From Circinella minor (Eukaryota; Mucoromycota; Mucoromycetes; Mucorales; Lichtheimiaceae): a DNA stretch of 64,000 nucleotides. The position numbers and the translations under genes are program-made. Each line of letters opens with the position of its first letter. Within the stretch, counting starts at the first letter, position 1. The stretch covers positions 1 through 64,000 of the forward strand of contig JAEPRB010000048.1 in NCBI GenBank assembly GCA_016758965.1, in the 5' to 3' direction. The notes under the pieces were generated by a model that searched no databases, was not told the DNA's origin, and saw only the letters and a list, made by a program, of their open reading frames with translations. Of this stretch, positions 48,739 to 59,506 are shown piece after piece.

Positions 48739-50126
48739 ATTGTTATTTGTTTTCACTCGTTACTAGGAGTGATGTAACGAACAAAGGTTGTCCTGTTGCT
48801 TTTTTTATTACGAATTCTGAATCTTCATTTACTATTAGTCGTTGGAGGCTCTCGTGGCTTAAGTTTGAATGTGGTTTTTATCCTAAACGTATCATAATCG
48901 ATTGTAGTGTCACTGAAATGGATGCTATTTTGTCTACGTTTGGTACCGAAGTCCAAGTTCTAGTTTGTCATTGGCATATTAGACGAGCATGGGAAAAAAA
49001 AGTTAGGCAGGTACGTTACTAACTTAAATAATTTTTGCTTGTATACATATACATTTTCTCTAACAGATCATTGATAGATCAAAAGCTCGATTAGTACTGC
49101 AGATTCTAAAGCTTTACGTAAAAAAAGCTTGTGTTTATTTAAGTTCATTGATGTATGCCAAAGATCCAGAAGATTTTGAAGAAGGTGGAACGAATTAAAA
49201 CAGTGTTACCTTGTTGAAGATATATCATTTTATACATATATGCTTGATTATTATTATCCTAAGCGAGAAAAGTGGAGCAAGGCGTGGCGAGAGGTATGTG
49301 ATATTATCAAAACAAACCATAATTATAACTGTTTTTATCTAATCTTTCAATCATAATAGGGTGTTCAATTCCATACAAATAATCTCATTGAACCTTGGCA
49401 TAACCAATTAAAAACTCATTATTTAAAAAAAAAACAAGAAAGCACAGAATTGATTATATAGTCTGGCTCATTACCCAAGTTGTTGATTGCGCGTATAGAC
49501 AATCTATATTACAAGTCTTTCATGGATTCGAAGATGTGAGCTTAACGAAAGAAGAAAAAAAACGGCATTAAACGGCGTATGAACTCGATGATGATACTGC
49601 TGCAGAATATATTTCAATTGTAGGTGCTCAAAAAGTAAGTAAAAACGCGTTATAAAGACTGTTTCATGTTCTAATGATTATTGAGTAATCTATTGTATAT
49701 ATAGATATACGTAAAGTCGTTTAAAGAAGAAAATATCTATTATGAAATTGTTGTTCGAGAAGGCGTTTTGCATTCGTGTACCTGTCCTGACTTTTATTTT
49801 AATCGTATATTATGTAAACATATTTTCCTTTGTAATCGCGTCCGTGATATTCCTCTTCATCGTGTTGGTATCTCTCGTTCAATACAATCTGTTAGACCTG
49901 TTAATGAAGCTGATAATGATAAAATTGAAGAAATTGAAGAAATTCGTTCACAAGGCTCAGAAAAAGTATTATATCGAAAATAACGTCATCAGTAGACATG
50001 TTAAACCGTACTTTATTGAATATGACGCCTGATCAAATAGAAGAATGTAATCAAGCAACACAAAATTTGAATAATATTTTACAGAACGTGATAGATCCAA
50101 GAAATGCGGTTAGAAAACAAAAATAA
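48739..50126 (+). pseudogene. Decayed MULE-type transposase with SWIM zinc finger
   Basis: Exon-like pieces keep GT-AG borders and order. 48740-49013 encodes LFSLVTRSDVTNKGCPVAFF, FYPKRIIIDCSVTEMDAI (catalytic-domain Asp) and VLVCHWHIRRAWEKK, typical of the MULE transposase domain. 49073-49293 ends in YYYPKREKWSKAWRE. 49361 onward has NNLIEPWHNQLKTHY. 49706-49983 holds the SWIM finger CTCPDFYFNRILCKH. The tail continues to a stop at 50126. Lesions: a frameshift near 49185, a frameshift in an A10 tract at 49425-49434, a TAA after KKRH near 49568 and a frameshift near 49970. The N-terminal part with the first catalytic Asp is missing, because the sequence meets the Helitron relic at 48739. Confidence 0.88.
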
Positions 50127-50760
50127 ATAATAGTATATAATTAAAGACAATTTAATCACTCCACTTTTAATATATAAATACAATAAAAATAAAATACCCA
50201 CTTATACTTTTCTGAATGATATACATAAAATCACTTTGTTAAAAATTTTTGTGATAATTTGAGAGCTTTTAATAAGTGAAAACTTTGTTGAAGCATTTCA
50301 ATAAGAAAGTTTTACATAATTTTTTGTCTAAGTCAAACTGAATAATGAGGACTTGGTTTTTTTTTTGTACAGTTTCAATTTTGAATTCCTGCTTCAGCAG
50401 TCCCCATTTGCATGACCCATTTGCATTTTGGAGAGCAGCCCGATTTGGTGTCGTCATTAGCGTGGACAAAAATCTGAGTAATTAACATCCTAAAACGTGC
50501 TGCTTTTATTTTTGTTAGTATGCATAGTCATCTCTTACAAAGAACTCTCGAAAAAGATTTACACACATTAGTACAATAGTTTTAATTTTTTTTTTTTACC
50601 TCCTCCTTCTTTTCTCCTCTCACTATGAGCGCCTAAAAAATATTAAGAATGGGAGTCTTTTATTCATTACGATGAAAGCATTATTATTCAGTTGACTAAT
50701 AATAATAGTAATATCCGACGTTGTTTATTAGTTCGTTTGGTCATTACGCATGTGTATGCC
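50127..50760. other. Intergenic, no supported gene
   Basis: AT-rich flank between the MULE relic and the tandem repeat. Short frames only. Confidence 0.45.
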
Positions 50761-51373
50761 CTGCCTATTGTGGGAGAAAGACTGGTTGCTATAGTGGCGA
50801 CTGGAGTGGGAAGTATGGGGTTTACGTAGCAAGTTTTACACTTCCGTATCTTCATGCGCCAACATGCTGCTTTCACCGATTTGAATTATTATGGTGCTGG
50901 TACGTTTGACTCTTTAATGTATGGAATGCGATTGCTTAGTTGACTAACGACATTTAGTACTGGTGATTAGGTTGCTTTGCCGCTGCGCATGTGTAATGCC
51001 CTGCCTATTGTGGGAGAAAGACTGGTTGCTATAGTGGCGACTGGAGTGGGAAGTATGGGGTTTACGTAGCAAGTTTTGCACTTCCGTATCTTCATGCGCC
51101 AACATGCTGCTTTCACCGATTTGAATTATTATGGTGCTGGTACGTTTGACTCTTTAATGTATGGAATGCGATTGCTTAGTTGACTAACGACATTTAGTAC
51201 TGGTGATTAGGTTGCTTTGCCGCTGCGCATGTGTAATGCCCTGCCTATTGTGGGAGAAAGACTGGTTGCTATAGTGGCGACTGGAGTGGGAAGTATGGGG
51301 TTTACGTAGCAAGTTTTGCACTTCCGTATCTTCATGCGCCAACATGCTGCTTCCACCAATTTGAATTATTATC
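50761..51373. repeat. 240-bp tandem repeat, about 2.55 copies
   Basis: CTGCCTATTGTGGGAGAAAG begins at 50761, 51001 and 51241, a period of exactly 240 bp. Copies 1 and 2 are complete and differ at very few positions (e.g. TTTTACA vs TTTTGCA). Copy 3 stops after about 133 bases at 51373 (TTGAATTATTA), with two substitutions near its end. The unit is less AT-rich than its surroundings. No conserved protein was recognised in any frame, although a frame of 62-66 codons is open across parts of the unit on both strands. Confidence 0.95.
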
Positions 51374-52908
51374 ACGTTTAGTTTAGTTTATTGAAGGTTG
51401 GTTCTTTCATTGTAACAACTATGTTAGTAGATCACACATTTAGCTAATATGCTCTTTTTTTTACGATTAGATTTTCTCGAGGTCATAGATATAGTTTAAC
51501 ATACATACACAGATGATGTGGATTGGTGAAACGTGAGCAAAAATTATTTTGCTCTTGGTTCGTGAATGTTTCGATGATTAGGAATTTGCAAACTATATTA
51601 TTTGACTAGGCGGACTTTTTTATCTGTATGCTTGAACCGTATCATCTTTTAGTGACCTAATTAAAAGAATAGACACAGAATTGGCTAATAATGAAATATA
51701 GAAACCACAAACTTGACATTCCTTTCTTCCTTTATCTTTTGGAGCGTGGATGCCCCGATTAAATATATATGTATATTTGTACCTAATATTTTATATATAG
51801 ACCATATAAAATTGTTCTTGTCCCTGCTACTCTCTCTATTCTCAATACTCTATCTGTATGTAAATAAAGTGCCTGTTTTGTTTTCAATTTACACAAAAGT
51901 TATTTTACAACGAATGCATATAGCTTTTGTTATCATGGGTATATTGTGTATAGGGGTACGTTTGTAGAAAGCGAATCATGTCAGAAAAAGAAAAGGAGAC
52001 ATGTCAAAGATGTGAGGAAATCAATTTATGGATGAAAAAAAGCTGTTTTTTATTATCAAGGCAAATTATGACCACCATAATATTCAGGTTCAAATGAACA
52101 ATCTACATTGGCATAGTTTTGATAATAAATGTCATAAGCTAATTCTTCCTGAAAATCTTCATAATCGCGATTATCATTATTCTCTTCATCACTTTACCCA
52201 ATATCAAATGATAATGAACCACCTGTTACTGACCTCGTTATTGTTGTCATGACTCTCGTTGTTTTATATCAATCATTTCTTTCGATTTCTTTTATCCACT
52301 TGTTTATACAGCCATGGCAAATTATTTATCATAACATTTCAATGTTACCGCTTGTATTATATCTGCCCGATGATAAGGTTCCTTATTTTGCTAATGGTAA
52401 GTCAATAATATCCAACGACTCCAATTTCTGTTGTTTGTCAAAAAGAAAGGTATCAAATTGCTTGCCTGGATTTGTTGCAAATATATAACGTAAGATCAAT
52501 AGTTTGAGATTATGCGCTTATTGTAACATGGTATAAAAGTCCAAGGTCATGAACATGATTTCAACTTTTTTTTTCAACTGTAAATTCGGTCACTTCAGGA
52601 TATTTAGTGAAATGCTTATAGAAAACATGGTGGATAAGAAGCAGTTACATAAACAACGTGTTGCTAATGTAGGGATGGAACGTAAAAGTCGAGCAACAAA
52701 AAACAGGTATGGTGTAATGCCAATAGCCTTGATGAATAGTGAGTTTCGTTAAATTCGGGTAATACATGGATGCAGCATGAAGATAAGTAAAGATAATCAT
52801 ATACAAATACTTGTTTTTGGTGGAAAGGTAAAAAGTCATTATTATATACATATACTAGAAAATGAATGTTTTCGATCGGAAGGAGAAGGCGATGTTGATA
52901 AAGGTTGT
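51374..52908. other. Intergenic, no supported gene
   Basis: Several frames of 60-85 codons (51713-51967, 52028-52252, 52249-52488, 52549-52752) have no recognisable domain, start context or splice structure. They may be relics of decayed genes. Confidence 0.4.
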
Positions 52909-55354
52909 TCAGTATTTAAGATTGCTAGGTCTTGTTCGGTTAGTTGTAGATTGTCGAATACTATGGATAGTTCCAAGATCGAATACAGTGGGTAGTGCAC
53001 CACGACAACCAGACGATTGATTTGAAGGACAGTTATTCCAGAAAATGTTATGTAGTTCTACCAGTGTATCGAGGTTGTCTTGTGTAGTAAATCCATCGAT
53101 TTCTTGAACACTTCTTGGAAAAAATGATATCCAAAAGTTGTATCATTGCGGTGATTTTAGTATTAGGGATTACTTTTGAAATATGTGCGGTCATTCGGTT
53201 TCCTATATATAATGGATCAAATCATTTATCAAGAAAATTAGTTATAACAGAACGAAAATAACAGAATAAATCAATACTTCGAATAGTAACCAACCATGGA
53301 TTTGAAAAGTAAATATAGCATCCAATACCCCTTCAGCCAACGACTTTTTTGCTAATATTGCCAACCGAAGAATATCTTGACCTAAAAGATCCATATTGGG
53401 TGTTGGCTCGGATAATTTTACTTCTCCGTATCCGATAGACCGACCCCAGTTCAACTGATTGATTTCACAAATTAATGCATCTGGTCGTACTTGAATTAAT
53501 TCGCTCGAACTTCCTTCACCTGGGATAATATTAGACCTATTGCCCACAAATTGTTCCAGATATTAATATCCAGTTGTTAATACATTCGTTTTGGTAAGAA
53601 AAGAAAAACTATGATACCTACCAACGCAACATGACATTCTTTTCGGGATCCGATAATATTGATGAAAGAATAGGGTCGAAAACAGAACTGAATAATTCAG
53701 TTTCACCACGCGTAGTCCTATCCAACATTGTTTGTAAGCAAAGTTTTTGCAATCTGTTTTGAGAGGATTTTATTAGCTCAATGACCAGGTTACTTGGAAA
53801 AACCACAAACGTAAATACTTGAAAAATTCATATACTTACAACGCAGCTAAACCAAATAGAATACTTTGTTCTGGATCAGTCATTCCTTCCCCCATAGCAA
53901 CAAGACCACGTATAGCCGTATTTTTAGCGCCTCTCGAATTAGTTATATGTTTCACGCTTTTCTTATATGTCTAAAAAAATCAATTTAATTAGCCATCTCA
54001 AGTAGTTTGAAAACAATCGTAATACGCACAGTTAACAACTTATTAACAGCCGAAGTTGCATCTTCATTAAAATTCTGATGGCTATACAACTCACTAGCTA
54101 ATTCGTTGAATAAGCTATGCAATGCGGGAGCCGTGAAATGTTTCACAAGCAAATCAGAATGTTCAAATTCTTTAAGTAACAAAATATCTTCCAACGCTCT
54201 AAATAAGTTATAAATAGTCATTATCAGTATATGATATAATATAACTATTGACAGATACCCTTGTGATCAAAAATACATACAATATTTCGTGAACATGTGT
54301 TTCCAGGCAAACACCATCGTTACTGCTGGCCACTCTGGCCGCTTCTTTTCTGTAAGAATAAAATTTATCTTCGAGTGTGATGTTACTTCGTTTCTTGTTC
54401 GGTGCTCCCTACATATACAAACAAATAAGTAAATAATCATTCTATATCATTTCATGTCATGTCAATTTAATATACCACTGCCATACCTCCACATCCTCGT
54501 CAGGTGTCTTTCTTTTTTCGTTCTGGAAATAAAGAGTTATAAACATGTAAGTCAAATGTGTATATAACAAAAAACCAGCTTTGACATGAAATGCTTACCA
54601 AATTGTTCATGCCAACACCACCACCACTACTACTACTACTGCTGTTACTGTTACTATCGCTGTTACTGTTGCTATCGCTGTTACTGTTGCTACTGTTACT
54701 AGTATATTCGACATCCTTAGAATTGTATGATCTGAGCACTTTCATTATCAATTCTTGTTCTAAGTTGGCCATGTCCTCCTATTATTATTATCATTATTAT
54801 TATCATAAAATCTTATCAAAAGTTACGGCAATATGTCAAAAAAAAATGAATGACTCTTCCTACCTCAACAACCATTCTGTGTGTGGCGATTTCTAAGAGT
54901 CTAGCAGCCTCCTTATTCCAGAAATAGTTGTTTCCCGCGTTAGACTTAGCATTCTACAAATATTATCAAGTTCAATACAAGTCAACAAAACCAGTTGATT
55001 CAGTTCCAAGAACAACAAGTATATTTATATTTTATTTTACCCGCAAAGCCTGTTCACAAGATTCAAGAACTTGCAATCTGTTGGAGCCAGGCTTCACCTT
55101 CTCTTTCATTTTCTTAATATCAGAAGAATATCCTAAATGTGCCTTTTCTTTTGATAATTCTTGCTTGATAAACACAAATCGAAAGTCGTACTTGGTGAGA
55201 TTATTCCAATCACGGTAAGGGAGTTTCCAGAAATCTAGAGTCCAAAAAAAAAAAAGCTTTGTTATGACCAATAAGCTCTTATATATTTTTAGATACTTAT
55301 TTTTCTCACCTTCAACCTCAAGCCCGTTGGGCAAAACAAACTTTGAATCACCCA
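52909..55354 (-). CDS. Multi-exon protein with a PD-(D/E)XK-like C-terminal core; family I associate with Mucorales
   Basis: About eleven short exons with GT-AG borders run from ATG 55354 to about 52909. The first exon reads MGDSKFVLPNGLEVE and splices to DFWKLPYRDWNNLTKYDFRF. A helical middle follows with low-complexity NSNSDSNSNS and a polar-basic segment (APNKKRSNITLEDK), then AIRGLVAMGEGMTDPEQSI, then RTTRGETELFSSVFDPILSS. The C-terminal part has VRPDALICEINQLNWGRS and IGYGEVKLSEPTPNMDLLGQ, i.e. an Asp, then GEVK, the spacing of a PD-(D/E)XK nuclease core. DILRLAILAKKSL and FTFQIHG are conserved in the family as I remember it from Mucorales. The last exon seems to hold RSVQEIDGFTTQDNL and HNIFWNNCPS. 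Intron edges in the last 500 bases are uncertain. No function is established; a nuclease activity is inference from the motif. Confidence 0.65.
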
Positions 55355-55737
55355 TGGCAACAAAAGTGTTGAAGTTTTCTTTTTTTATATATGGCCTGCG
55401 CTTCAAGGTATTTTTTTAACTTTTCACCATTCACAAATTAAATGGAAGAGCTTTAAGATTTTCTACTCCGACCATTTTTTCCGATGGGTTAATGCTTTGA
55501 TTCGGAACTGGTCCTACATGAGTTCCGAGCATTCTTGTTGACATTTCATGTCTCAAGTCAACAATAATTAGAAAATGAAAACCAAGTTGGCGTTTAAATT
55601 ACTCATAACAGTAATCTTTATTCAATACTATTCGAATATTTTAGATTTACTTTCAATACATAATCATCATCTCAAAGAGAAATATAATTTTTTTAAAAAA
55701 AAATGCGTTAATCAAGAAGGTGCCTTATTTCATATAG

Positions 55738-55776
<39 letters not shown>

Positions 55777-56057
55777 TCAGGTATTCACACACCTCTCTTC
55801 ATCATCCAATCAAAAACAATTTATAGCTCGTCTAAGTCAATCCTTATTGGCTGAAGTCCACCAAGGACATATTAACCCTGAGCTATTTTATTTCTAGTAT
55901 GGTGTAGAACGGAATTAACATAATAAAAAATCACACACTACTTGTACTACTACGTCTTTAACTTCACATATAAAAGCGCGCATATTTTCCTTGTTCAATA
56001 CGACCTTTGTTTTCTATTACAACTATCGAAATAAATCCTCGAACTTATAACCAAAAC
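55355..56057. other. Intergenic between divergent PD-(D/E)XK-like and zinc-finger genes
   Basis: 700 bp, AT-rich, (AT)n at 55740-55763. It probably contains both promoters. No gene recognised. Confidence 0.5.
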
Positions 56058-57226
56058 ATGAACCCAGCTAGACAACTAAACCAACAGTTTTAAGGAGTTA
56101 CTTCGCTTCAAAATACTTCGTCTCTCAATATGGATAATGGGTATACAAAGAACAAATGTTATTTTTTTTGCACACAATCGTTCAGTTATCAAATTAAAAA
56201 CATTAATAATATTTTTCTTTATTCAACTACTACTGTCATATAAGAACTGTTACGGACGACATTGATTTACAGGCTATGAATTTGGGTAACACAATGCTTT
56301 TTCCAAGTAAGTATATAATTTAGCTACTCAATGTTATAGCCACTCGATAAGCTATAAAAATATATTAATAAGTTACATATTAATTATCGTGGACTATATT
56401 AAGAAGAGCAGTTACTCGATCAAGTGGAAATAACGAATGGAAATTACAATACCAATTTATTCATGACTGACCAAACGCAGTAACAACAAAATCCTTTATC
56501 CAGGCAACCATATTCCCAACGATCTCAACACTCGGAAACCGAAGGGCAAAGTAGTCAACATCATCAGGTAGACCGTCCTTTTTTTTCGCCATAAAAAGAA
56601 AACATTTTTATATTTTTATTGGTATTGATTTTATATATTAGGCTGATTTAGGATTGTCACCGTTGGACTTACTTCTTATACAACTTCAACAAGAAAAAAA
56701 CTTTACATTTCTTTTATCACCAGAGCCTCCTACAAATATTATAGTTGGTGGAAATATTACACTTGATGCTTCAGCACCCTTAACCGACGGTCACAATGAA
56801 GAAACTAGCAGTTCTAACGCTGATGGTCAAGCTGAGAATCTTTCAACTGCCGTCCTTGCTAATGAATACCCTCTTTTTGACGTTGGACTTGAAGGTTTTC
56901 TTTATGATGATGATGAAAATGAAGATCCGGGTTATGACGTTGGTAACCAGGGTTCGCCTTTTGACGTTGGACATGAAGATGCGCTTTTTCATGATGAAGA
57001 TGAAGGCGAAGGTGTACTTTTTGACGATGGAAATGAAGATGAGGACACTGAAGAACGTTTTCGATGCCCATTTTGCCCAGAAAATCATACCGGATTTGCA
57101 CGTCAACGAGATATTCAGCGTCATATTCAATCTGTCCACGCTAGAACGCGCCATATCTGCGATATTTGTGGAAACCATTATGGTAGATCAGACACTTTAA
57201 AAAGACGTAGAAATACTCATAATTAA
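56058..57226 (+). CDS. C2H2 zinc-finger protein, upstream exons carry in-frame stops
   Basis: The clear part is the last exon (about 56642-57226), which encodes an acidic region with near-repeats (PLFDVGLEGFLYDDDENED, SPFDVGHEDALFHDEDEGE) and then FRCPFCPENHTGFARQRD with IQRHIQSVHA, a C2H2 finger. A second finger follows (HICDICGNHYGRSDTLKRR, ending RNTHN), whose first His is replaced (RRRNTH). Upstream, GT-AG-bordered pieces fit in phase: 56058-56139 (MNPARQLNQQF), 56228-56305 and about 56402-56567 (ending QSSQHHQ). In-frame TAA codons lie in the first piece (after LNQQF) and in the third (DQTQ, stop, QQNPLSRQ), both in Gln-rich contexts. Either the gene is newly broken or translation starts downstream. 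Probable DNA-binding protein if expressed. Confidence 0.6.
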
Positions 57227-57734
57227 TATATTACGTATACGTAAGAAGGACCCAAAAAAGACAAAGAGAATGGGTTTAGAATGATTCCATACTATGTTAG
57301 TTATATCTGTTATATTTGGTTACTATGTATTTTACTGACTGTCATACTTTGTAGTTAAGAATATATTGATCAATGATAATAAAAAAAAATGACAATGAGT
57401 CATTGAAATATCCTAAAACCATTTTTTCTTCCTGTCCCCAACAGAATTTTTTTTATTAATACCGTTCTTTTTTTTCTTGAGCCATCTCAATTGATAAATC
57501 TTAACAGACGCTGGATTATAGGTGATAATTTATAAGGCACTGAAATATCAAAGTTGGTTGCTTATAACGAAATACCACTACCTGCTCCTTTGTATAACAA
57601 CCCCATCTGTTGTATAATTCATCATTCATGATTTAATCAATACTCAACCCTATAGCTTCATTATTCCTCATCATTTACAAAAATTTTAATTGAATTTTTC
57701 GATTTGAAAATTGTTTCTTTTTTTTATTATGATT
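57227..57734. other. Intergenic, convergent 3' regions
   Basis: 500 bp between the zinc-finger stop and the LSM12 stop. T-rich, no ORF. Confidence 0.55.
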
Positions 57735-58683
57735 TTACTTCTTTGATTTTTCCAACCTTCTTCGTTCCCCTTCCAACTATAAAATTATATTTATGCAAAA
57801 AAAAAAAAAAAAAAAAAATGAATTCATTTTATTTAATAAAAAAGAGCAAATAATAATTAAAAAAAAAGACATACCACTTTCTTTACACGAGCCAAAGAAG
57901 CTGCAGAGGATGCATTTGCTTTACAATTTTCAATTCCATAAGGAGCTTGAATAAGTACTTCATCCAATACAACAATGGTATCATTAGACCAACGGCATGG
58001 TAACCTAAAAAATAAAAAAAAAAAATAATTATATGTATTAAAAAAAAACCCCCTTTTTTTTAATCCAGATTTTTTAAATTTCTTACGTTTTACTTAATGC
58101 ATCAAAAATATCTTGTGCTTCTTTTGTGACGCCTACACCCATCTTAGCAACACGTTGTCGCATATGTTTTACACCATTTAATTCACGTTGATTTAATCGT
58201 TCCACTTGTACATAATTAATAGGTAAATAATTTGTTGTATCATTATTATTCATTTCTTCATTTGATAAAACTTCTTTAATATGTGAAATTTTAATGATAC
58301 GAAATCCAAGTCCTTTTCGAGTTGTATGTTGTGTAGAACTGGGCGAACACTGTAATAAATAGTAACCCACCACCATAAAAACTGAGAGTTAAGGGGGAGG
58401 GAATATAGATTGCTTTTTTTTTTTTTTTTTTTTTTTTTGGTTTCAATGAATAGACATTGAAAAATAGTCAAGAAGAAAAAAAAAACCTATGTTAATATAT
58501 ATTTAAAAAAAAAAGGATATCTAACGCAATGCTATTTGTCATACGATCATAAGTATAGATGCGTCCTTGGATCTCTTCATTGGAAGCCGTTTTAATCTTA
58601 ATTTTTCGTCCAATGAGCCATTCTGTTGTTTTTTTTGGTGTTGATGTACCTGTAGACGACTTTCGACGTCCAGTGCTTTCCAT
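57735..58683 (-). CDS. LSM12: LSM12 homologue
   Basis: Four exons (58521-58683, 58087-58351, 57875-58004, 57735-57776) give 199 residues, close to the human length of 195. The N-terminal Lsm fold reads EWLIGRKIKIKTASNEEIQG and IYTYDRMTNSIAL. The anticodon-binding-like AD domain has GFRIIKISHIKEV, INYVQVERLNQREL, GVTKEAQDIFDALSKTLPC and RWSNDTIVVLDEVLIQAPYG. It ends in a basic LEGERRRLEKSKK. LSM12 is an RNA-related protein (with ataxin-2/Pbp1 in yeast) and binds NAADP in mammals. The first intron starts ATATCCTTTT, the U12-type donor, and in-phase joining to AG|TGT at 58351 gives IALECSPSS. An alternative in-phase acceptor (CAG, ending near 58390) would add about 12 residues. Confidence 0.88.
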
Positions 58684-59506
58684 CTTAAATTAAAAAAAAC
58701 ATTTAGGTTATAACTTAGATTACTTGTTATTTTCGTTTCAATAAAAAAAAAAAAAAGGGGGGAGGGAGGATCAAATAATAATAATAATAAAGTTACCTGA
58801 TATTTTATATATATTTAAAAATGACCTTTAGTTTTTTTCAAATTGTTGCAATATTGATATATATATATATATAATATATATTTCAACAAGACTTAAATGG
58901 ATAAAGAATAGTTTGAGCCAAAAAAAAAAAAAAAAAAAACGGAATTGAAATTATTTTCCCCTTTTGGGATGATTCTATCATAATAAAAATGGCGAACCTT
59001 TTTTTATGCTCTGATAAAATGAACAAGAAGGGAGGGAGGGGAAATATTATTAATTATTAAAAGTAGTCTATCTTTCTTTTTCTGTAGCTAGAGTTTTAAT
59101 GGTTAGGACAAACATCAGTCGTCATGGCTTTATTACGTTACAGTTTAAATTGGAAATGATAACCTCCACTTTGTATAGTTTTTTTAACTATATAAAAGAA
59201 GATTTACGCGTTTTTTTTTCTTATTCTACCTTTATTTTTCCATTACAAAAGTCAGATAATTACAAACCCTCTTTCTAAACAATTATTTTTTTTTTATCTT
59301 GGAGTATATCCTTCTTGTTAATTGAATTAATATATTTTTCATTCAAAGAAAAACATAGTGAGTTGCGGAACATCAAAAAAAAAAAAACAGGAGAAGATCA
59401 TGCGACCCCCCAAGATTTTGCATTGCAGTTTAAATCTTTTCCCTTATTTTTTTCTTTTTGGGACTTTTTTTTCTTCACAAAAACCTATAAAACGACTCAT
59501 TTTACA
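58684..59506. promoter_or_regulatory. Divergent promoter region between LSM12 and NC2-beta
   Basis: About 820 bp between divergent start codons. It contains A/T homopolymers, (TA)n at 58858-58878 and a T/CT-rich leader (59210-59300, 59440-59480) before the NC2-beta ATG. No other gene. Confidence 0.5.

Noticed and set aside
50761..51373. CRISPR-like array
   Set aside because: The repeat is a 240-bp direct tandem with no repeat-spacer alternation, in a eukaryotic genome.
54591..54896. Plus-strand poly-Leu ORF
   Set aside because: Reverse complement of the Asn/Ser low-complexity stretch of the PD-(D/E)XK-like gene.
56843..57178. Minus-strand Phe/Ile-rich ORF opposite the zinc-finger exon
   Set aside because: Shadow of the acidic repeats; the plus strand carries the zinc-finger motifs.
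47868..57226. TAA reassigned to Gln (alternative genetic code)
   Set aside because: Several well-supported housekeeping genes here (P5C reductase, glucoamylase, LSM12, NC2-beta) end at TAA at the expected length, so TAA is a stop.
58352..58520. Ordinary GT-AG intron using GTTAGA at 58524 in LSM12
   Set aside because: It would put the next exon out of frame with a stop about 20 codons later; the AT donor is in phase.
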